From Streptomyces sp. LUP47B (GTDB lineage: Bacteria > Actinomycetota > Actinomycetes > Streptomycetales > Streptomycetaceae), in contig NZ_MJAH01000014.1 in the NCBI RefSeq assembly GCF_001746295.1, forward strand, positions 59,681-123,680: a stretch of 64,000 nucleotides of DNA, written 5' to 3'. The position numbers and the translations under genes are program-made. Below are positions 60,452 to 64,000 of this stretch, piece after piece (positions within the stretch are counted from its first letter, which is position 1; every line of letters begins with the position of its first letter). The notes under the pieces were generated by a model. The model did no database searches. It had not been told where the DNA came from and worked only from the letters and a program-made list of their open reading frames with translations.

Positions 60452-61243
60452 TCAGTCCCACCAGAACCGCCACTCCGTCCGCCCGACGAGTGCGCGCGCG
60501 TACTCCGGGAAGGGCGTCGGCGGGTCGTCCACGATGTTGTCCGCGGTGGACAGCACATGCTCCAGGGCGAGCCGCTCGGCGTGCGCCGGGTCGAGGGGCG
60601 GGCGGGCGACGGAGACATAGAGCTCACCGCCGTACGCGGCCAGGACCCGGGCCCCGAACCGCTCCTCCCAGCTCCGCAGCAGGGCGCCCATGAGCGGCAT
60701 CGGCGGCCTGTCGGTCCAGCCGATCACCGCCGGGACGTCGGCGGAGCTGCGGGCGGGGACGAGGACAAGGCTCAGGGACGCCGCGAACGGCCCGGTGTGC
60801 AGGAGTTCGGCGACGGCACGGCCCGCGGCCTCCTCGGGGCCCGGACCGGTACCGGTGTCCGGACCGGCGGGCGCGAGCCCGGGCCAGCTCGCGAACGGTG
60901 GCCCCGGATCGTGCGGCCAGGGCTCGACGCCTTCCGGGGTGTCGTCCGGCTCCGCGGAGGAGGGAGCGGACCAGAACGGCAGCCGCCGCTCCCGGTACTC
61001 CGCGAAGTCGGCCGCGAGCGCCTCTTCCAGGCGTACGGCGTCGGCGGCGGCCGGATCCGCGGGGCGCGCGGGGTCGTCGGGCCAACAGAGATGCGGCTGC
61101 AGCCCGGTCACCGGGGCCTGCCTGAGCAGATCCGCCCACACCTTCTCGACGTCGTCCGGCAGTTCGTCGCAGATCCAGACCTCCGACGGACCCCGTTGCT
61201 CGAACCGCCCCGAAGGCAGCCAGTCTGGCAGCGAAAAGACCAT
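60452..61243 (-). CDS. DUF4253 domain protein
   Basis: 263 aa. The C-terminal DUF4253 region (about 120-263) has PAVIGWTDRPPMPLMGALLR, WEERFGARVLAAYGGELYVS and ends FPEYARALVGRTEWRFWWD, the usual WxFWWD close of the family. These are soluble proteins of unknown role, sometimes near antitoxin-like or immunity-type genes. The start ATG at 61243 is 6 nt from a -10-like TATCGT, indicating a leaderless message divergent from the methyltransferase. Confidence 0.85.
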   Translation of the reverse strand: MVFSLPDWLPSGRFEQRGPSEVWICDELPDDVEKVWADLLRQAPVTGLQPHLCWPDDPARPADPAAADAVRLEEALAADFAEYRERRLPFWSAPSSAEPDDTPEGVEPWPHDPGPPFASWPGLAPAGPDTGTGPGPEEAAGRAVAELLHTGPFAASLSLVLVPARSSADVPAVIGWTDRPPMPLMGALLRSWEERFGARVLAAYGGELYVSVARPPLDPAHAERLALEHVLSTADNIVDDPPTPFPEYARALVGRTEWRFWWD

Positions 61244-61249
61244 GGCAGG

Positions 61250-61255
61250 ACGATA
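61250..61255 (-). promoter_or_regulatory. -10-like element for leaderless DUF4253 gene
   Basis: TATCGT on the minus strand, 6 nt before the ATG at 61243. Confidence 0.45.
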
Positions 61256-61322
61256 GGGGCGCCCACTGACAACGCACCGTGAGCCGTGAGCGAACGGCAA
61301 GCCGCGGCAAGGGAGCCGTCCC

Positions 61323-61328
61323 TAGCAT
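61323..61328 (+). promoter_or_regulatory. -10-like element for leaderless methyltransferase gene
   Basis: TAGCAT, 6 nt before the ATG at 61335, with no Shine-Dalgarno between. Confidence 0.5.
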
Positions 61329-61334
61329 CCAGGC

Positions 61335-62015
61335 ATGACGACAGCGACGTACGACGACCACGCGGACTGGTACAACGACTACATGTCGCCGTCCTCCACC
61401 GGGGAGTTCGTCGACAGGGTGCACACCACGCTCGGGCAACTGCTGGGCCCCGGCGAGGGAATCTGCCTGGACGTCTGCTGCGGCACCGGCGCGCACGCGG
61501 CCCCGGCGGCGGCGCTCGGCTGGACCCCGGTCGGCGTCGACCTTTCACGCGGTCAACTCCGTTACGGACGCCACCGGTTGCCGGTCGTGGTCGGCGACGC
61601 GACGGCCCTCCCGCTGGCCGACGGCTCGGTCCCCGCCGCGATGTGCGTGCTGGCGAGCACGGACGTCCCCGACTACGCCGCCGTCCTGAGGGAGATCGCC
61701 CGCGTACTCGCCCCCGGCGGCCGGTTCGTGCACCTCGGCGTCCATCCCTGCTTCATCGGCGCGTTCGCCGACTGGAGCGAGGGGACGAGGATCGTGCTGG
61801 ACGAGCGGTACGCCGACCGCACCCGCACCCTCGACTCATGGAACCCGGCCGGGGTACGCGCCCGCGTCGGCGCCTGGCACATTCCGCTGGCCGACCTGCT
61901 CAACGCCACGCTCGCGGCGGGCCTGCGCCTGGAACGGACCACCGAGACCGGCTCGGGCGGGATCCCCAACCTGTTCGGCTTCTCAGCGGTGAAGGCCGAC
62001 CACTGGTCCGATTAA
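61335..62015 (+). CDS. Class I SAM-dependent methyltransferase
   Basis: 226 aa. Methyltransferase_11/25-type fold: motif I ICLDVCCGTGAHAAPAAALG, post-I VGVDLSRGQLRYGR, then VVGDATALPLADGSVPAAMC and REIARVLAPGGRFVHLGVHP. Substrate unknown. The gene follows a -10-like TAGCAT by 6 nt (leaderless) and is 38 bp upstream of a DinB-family gene. Confidence 0.9.
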   Translation: MTTATYDDHADWYNDYMSPSSTGEFVDRVHTTLGQLLGPGEGICLDVCCGTGAHAAPAAALGWTPVGVDLSRGQLRYGRHRLPVVVGDATALPLADGSVPAAMCVLASTDVPDYAAVLREIARVLAPGGRFVHLGVHPCFIGAFADWSEGTRIVLDERYADRTRTLDSWNPAGVRARVGAWHIPLADLLNATLAAGLRLERTTETGSGGIPNLFGFSAVKADHWSD

Positions 62016-62053
62016 TCAGTGGAAAAAGATCGTGCCGCCGACAGACTGATCCG

Positions 62054-62647
62054 ATGGCCCCAACAGACCCCGGCACCGACCTCCGCCTCTACCTCCAGGA
62101 CGCCCGCGACTCCCTGCTCCGTAAGCTCGACGGCCTTTCCGAGTACGACGTCCGCCGCCCCCTGACCCCGACCGGCACCAACCTCCTGGGGCTGGTCAAG
62201 CACCTCGCCGGTGCCGAGGCGGTGTACTTCGGCGAGACCTTCGGCCGCCCGCTCCCCGGGGCCCAGCCCCTGTGGATCGCCGACGCCGCCGAACCGAACG
62301 CCGACCTGTGGGCGACCCCCGAGGAGACCCGCGAGCAGATCGTCGACGGCTACCGCCGGGCCTGTGCCCACGCGGACGAGACCCTCGACTCCCTTCCCCT
62401 GGACACCATGGGCCGCGTCCCCTGGCCCCCGCACTCCGAACTCACCCTCGGCCGCATCCTGATCCACATGATCGCCGAGAGCCACCGCCACGTCGGCCAC
62501 GCCGACGTCGTACGCGAACTCGTCGACGGATCGGTGGGGCAGAGGGCGGAGGGAGACAACATGGCGCCGGGGGACGGGGAGTGGTGGGAGCAGTACCGGA
62601 ACCGGGTGGAGGAGGCGGCGAGGAAGGCATCCGCGGCGGGCAACTGA
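62054..62647 (+). CDS. DinB/DUF664 family protein
   Basis: 197 aa, four-helix DinB-like fold: LYLQDARDSLLRKLDGLSEY, NLLGLVKHLAGAEAVYFGET with the first His ligand and ILIHMIAESHRHVGHADVVR with the other two. This family includes metal-dependent thiol transferases such as mycothiol-linked enzymes, but members without assigned function are common. A weak -10-like CAGACT precedes the ATG by 6 nt. It may be cotranscribed with the methyltransferase. Confidence 0.88.
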   Translation: MAPTDPGTDLRLYLQDARDSLLRKLDGLSEYDVRRPLTPTGTNLLGLVKHLAGAEAVYFGETFGRPLPGAQPLWIADAAEPNADLWATPEETREQIVDGYRRACAHADETLDSLPLDTMGRVPWPPHSELTLGRILIHMIAESHRHVGHADVVRELVDGSVGQRAEGDNMAPGDGEWWEQYRNRVEEAARKASAAGN

Positions 62648-62722
62648 ACCCACCTGAGGGGCTGCGACTGCCGCCGCTTCGGCGCGACCGGCCCCCACCG
62701 GCCCGCACCCGCCCACACCTCC

Positions 62723-63769
62723 TCAGCCCCGCGGTACCCCCGAAGACCCCCGAACCATCAGCTCCCCCCGAACCGTCGCGATCCCCCCGGGCGGCGGCTC
62801 CTCCCGTCCCATCGCGATCCGCCCCGCCCGGGCCCCCGCCTCCGCCAGCGGCAACCGCACCGTCGTCAGGGCAGGCACCGCGTCGATGCTGAACGGCAGG
62901 TCGTCGAACCCGGCGACGGACACGTCCTCCGGAATCCGCAGCCCGGAGTCCCGCAGGGCCGCGCACGCGCCCAGCGCGACGGAGTCGTTCGCGGCCACCA
63001 CGGCGGTCAGCGACGGATCCCGCCGCAGCAGTTCCAGCGTGGCCTCGTACCCGGACCGTCGGTCGTAGCGGCCATGGACGGTCCACCGCGGGTCCTCGGT
63101 GATCCCGTGCGCCTCCAGCGCCGCCCGGTGTCCCTCCAGCCGGTGCCGGGTCGTGGTGCGCTCCTCCGGTCCCGCGATGTACCCGAGCCGCCGGTGCCCG
63201 AGCCCGATGAGGTGCTCGGTGAGTTCCTTGCCCCCGCCGCGGTTGTCGAAGGTCAGCGCGAACGCCCCGGTCTCCGGCGCCGGCGGCCGCCCGCACAGCA
63301 CGATCCGCGTCCCGGCGTCCGCGAGCTTGCGCAGCTTGGCGGACATCGCGGCCTTGTGCGGCGCGTCCTCCACCGCCCCACCCGTCAGGACGACCGCCGC
63401 CGCCCGCTGCCGCTGCAGCAGGGTGAGATACGTCAGCTCCCGCTCCGGGGAGCCCCCCGTGTTGCAGACGACGCCGAGCCGCTCACCGCCCGCGCGCCCG
63501 CCCGGCCCGCCGATCTCCGACTGGATCGCACCGGCCATGATCCCGAAGAAGGGGTCCGCGATGTCGTTCACGAGGATTCCGACCAGGTCCGACGTGGCGG
63601 CGGCGAGCGAGCTCGCCGGACCGTTGAGCACGTAGTCCAGCTCGTCCACGGCCCGCAGTACCCGCTCACGCGTGGTCGCGGCCACGGGGTAGTTCCCGTT
63701 CAACACGCGCGACACCGTCGCGGGGGAGACCTGGGCGCGGGCCGCCACGTCCGCCAGGGTCACCGTCAT
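62723..63769 (-). CDS. LacI-family transcriptional regulator
   Basis: 348 aa. N-terminal LacI HTH and hinge (VTLADVAARAQVSPATVSRV then LNGNYPVAATTRERVLRAVD) with a periplasmic-binding-type sugar domain (about 60-340: LVGILVNDIADPFFGIMAGA, DSVALGACAALRDSGLRIPE, VSVAGFDDLPFSIDAVPALT). It probably represses a sugar-use operon beyond the right edge, where a LacI-type operator lies. ATG at 63769 with GAGGACGACGAG upstream. Ligand unknown. Confidence 0.93.
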   Translation of the reverse strand: MTVTLADVAARAQVSPATVSRVLNGNYPVAATTRERVLRAVDELDYVLNGPASSLAAATSDLVGILVNDIADPFFGIMAGAIQSEIGGPGGRAGGERLGVVCNTGGSPERELTYLTLLQRQRAAAVVLTGGAVEDAPHKAAMSAKLRKLADAGTRIVLCGRPPAPETGAFALTFDNRGGGKELTEHLIGLGHRRLGYIAGPEERTTTRHRLEGHRAALEAHGITEDPRWTVHGRYDRRSGYEATLELLRRDPSLTAVVAANDSVALGACAALRDSGLRIPEDVSVAGFDDLPFSIDAVPALTTVRLPLAEAGARAGRIAMGREEPPPGGIATVRGELMVRGSSGVPRG

Positions 63770-63955
63770 CTCGTCGTCCTCCGGTCGCGCGCCGCAGCGC
63801 ATCTCAGTCGTACTCCGTCGTACACGCGGGCACCAAGGTCCCGGTTCCGAGCCGACCTTAAGGCCAATGCGCCCAGCTGTTCGCCCCCTCGAACAACTCG
63901 CCCGGTTCGCGGTCTTGTCCAGACCGCTGGTCAGAGGCTAGCTTCTTCCTAGATA

Positions 63956-63967
63956 GAAAGCGCTTGC
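63956..63967. promoter_or_regulatory. LacI-type operator near the right edge
   Basis: GAAAGCGCTTGC around the central palindrome AAGCGCTT, the common core of LacI/CcpA-like operators. A -10-like TAGATA (63950-63955) precedes it. It likely controls a rightward gene starting just outside the window, with possible feedback on the LacI gene. Confidence 0.6.
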
Positions 63968-64000
63968 TGTAACGCTCATCAGTGGAGCGTGCGCGGCGCG

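Overview
The window looks like a stretch of a Streptomyces chromosome. Evidence: very high G+C with strong third-position bias, a TTA-containing adpA next to orn, a desferrioxamine (des) locus with iron boxes, many TAT or Sec secreted proteins, and frequent leaderless starts. From memory, the first 27 kb follows the order of the adpA/ornA-glmS2-des-acdH/hmgL/acc region of the S. coelicolor chromosome. No phage, transposase, CRISPR array or large biosynthetic cluster other than des was seen.

Layout. 0-5 kb: an epimerase/LysR divergent pair, tRNA-His, orn and the developmental regulator adpA. 5-11 kb: a universal stress protein, glmS with a small conserved gene, a TAT-exported metallophosphoesterase and a DUF4429 protein. 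11-18 kb: the desferrioxamine locus desEF-ABCD on the minus strand with two iron boxes. 18-26.6 kb: a leucine/branched-chain acyl-CoA degradation operon (carboxyltransferase, biotin carboxylase, HMG-CoA lyase, acyl-CoA dehydrogenase), divergent from a TetR regulator through a pair of matching operators, then a second acyl-CoA dehydrogenase and TesB. 26.6-33.2 kb: a PucR regulator divergent from a transporter, ureohydrolase and ThDP decarboxylase. I read the last three as part of an arginine/guanidinobutyrate route. 33-39.6 kb: a secreted peptidoglycan-binding protein beside two overlapping membrane-anchored HTH genes, then a PaaX-like regulator, a DHA2 exporter and a secreted nuclease. 39.7-53 kb: envelope and secreted proteins (glycosyltransferase, beta-lactamase-like hydrolase, phytase-like esterase, fused ABC exporter, S37 peptidase, lipoprotein, GH3 enzyme). 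53-64 kb: a divergent EPSP synthase, GNATs, an exporter, a sugar-phosphate isomerase-like protein, a MarR-GNAT fusion, a DHFR-like protein, DUF4253, a methyltransferase, DinB and a LacI regulator at the right edge.

The most unusual signal is structural. At four separate gene ends (1-281, 47716-48059, 55830-56279, 58431-58780) the 3' part of a coding sequence has been copied nearby, sometimes several times, leaving tail fragments between genes. The most interesting functional candidate is the pair of membrane-spanning HTH proteins, one with an outside peptidoglycan-binding domain and one with a DUF2690-like domain, next to a secreted peptidoglycan-binding protein. The clearest regulatory finding is the two near-identical TetR operators over the promoter of the branched-chain acyl-CoA operon.
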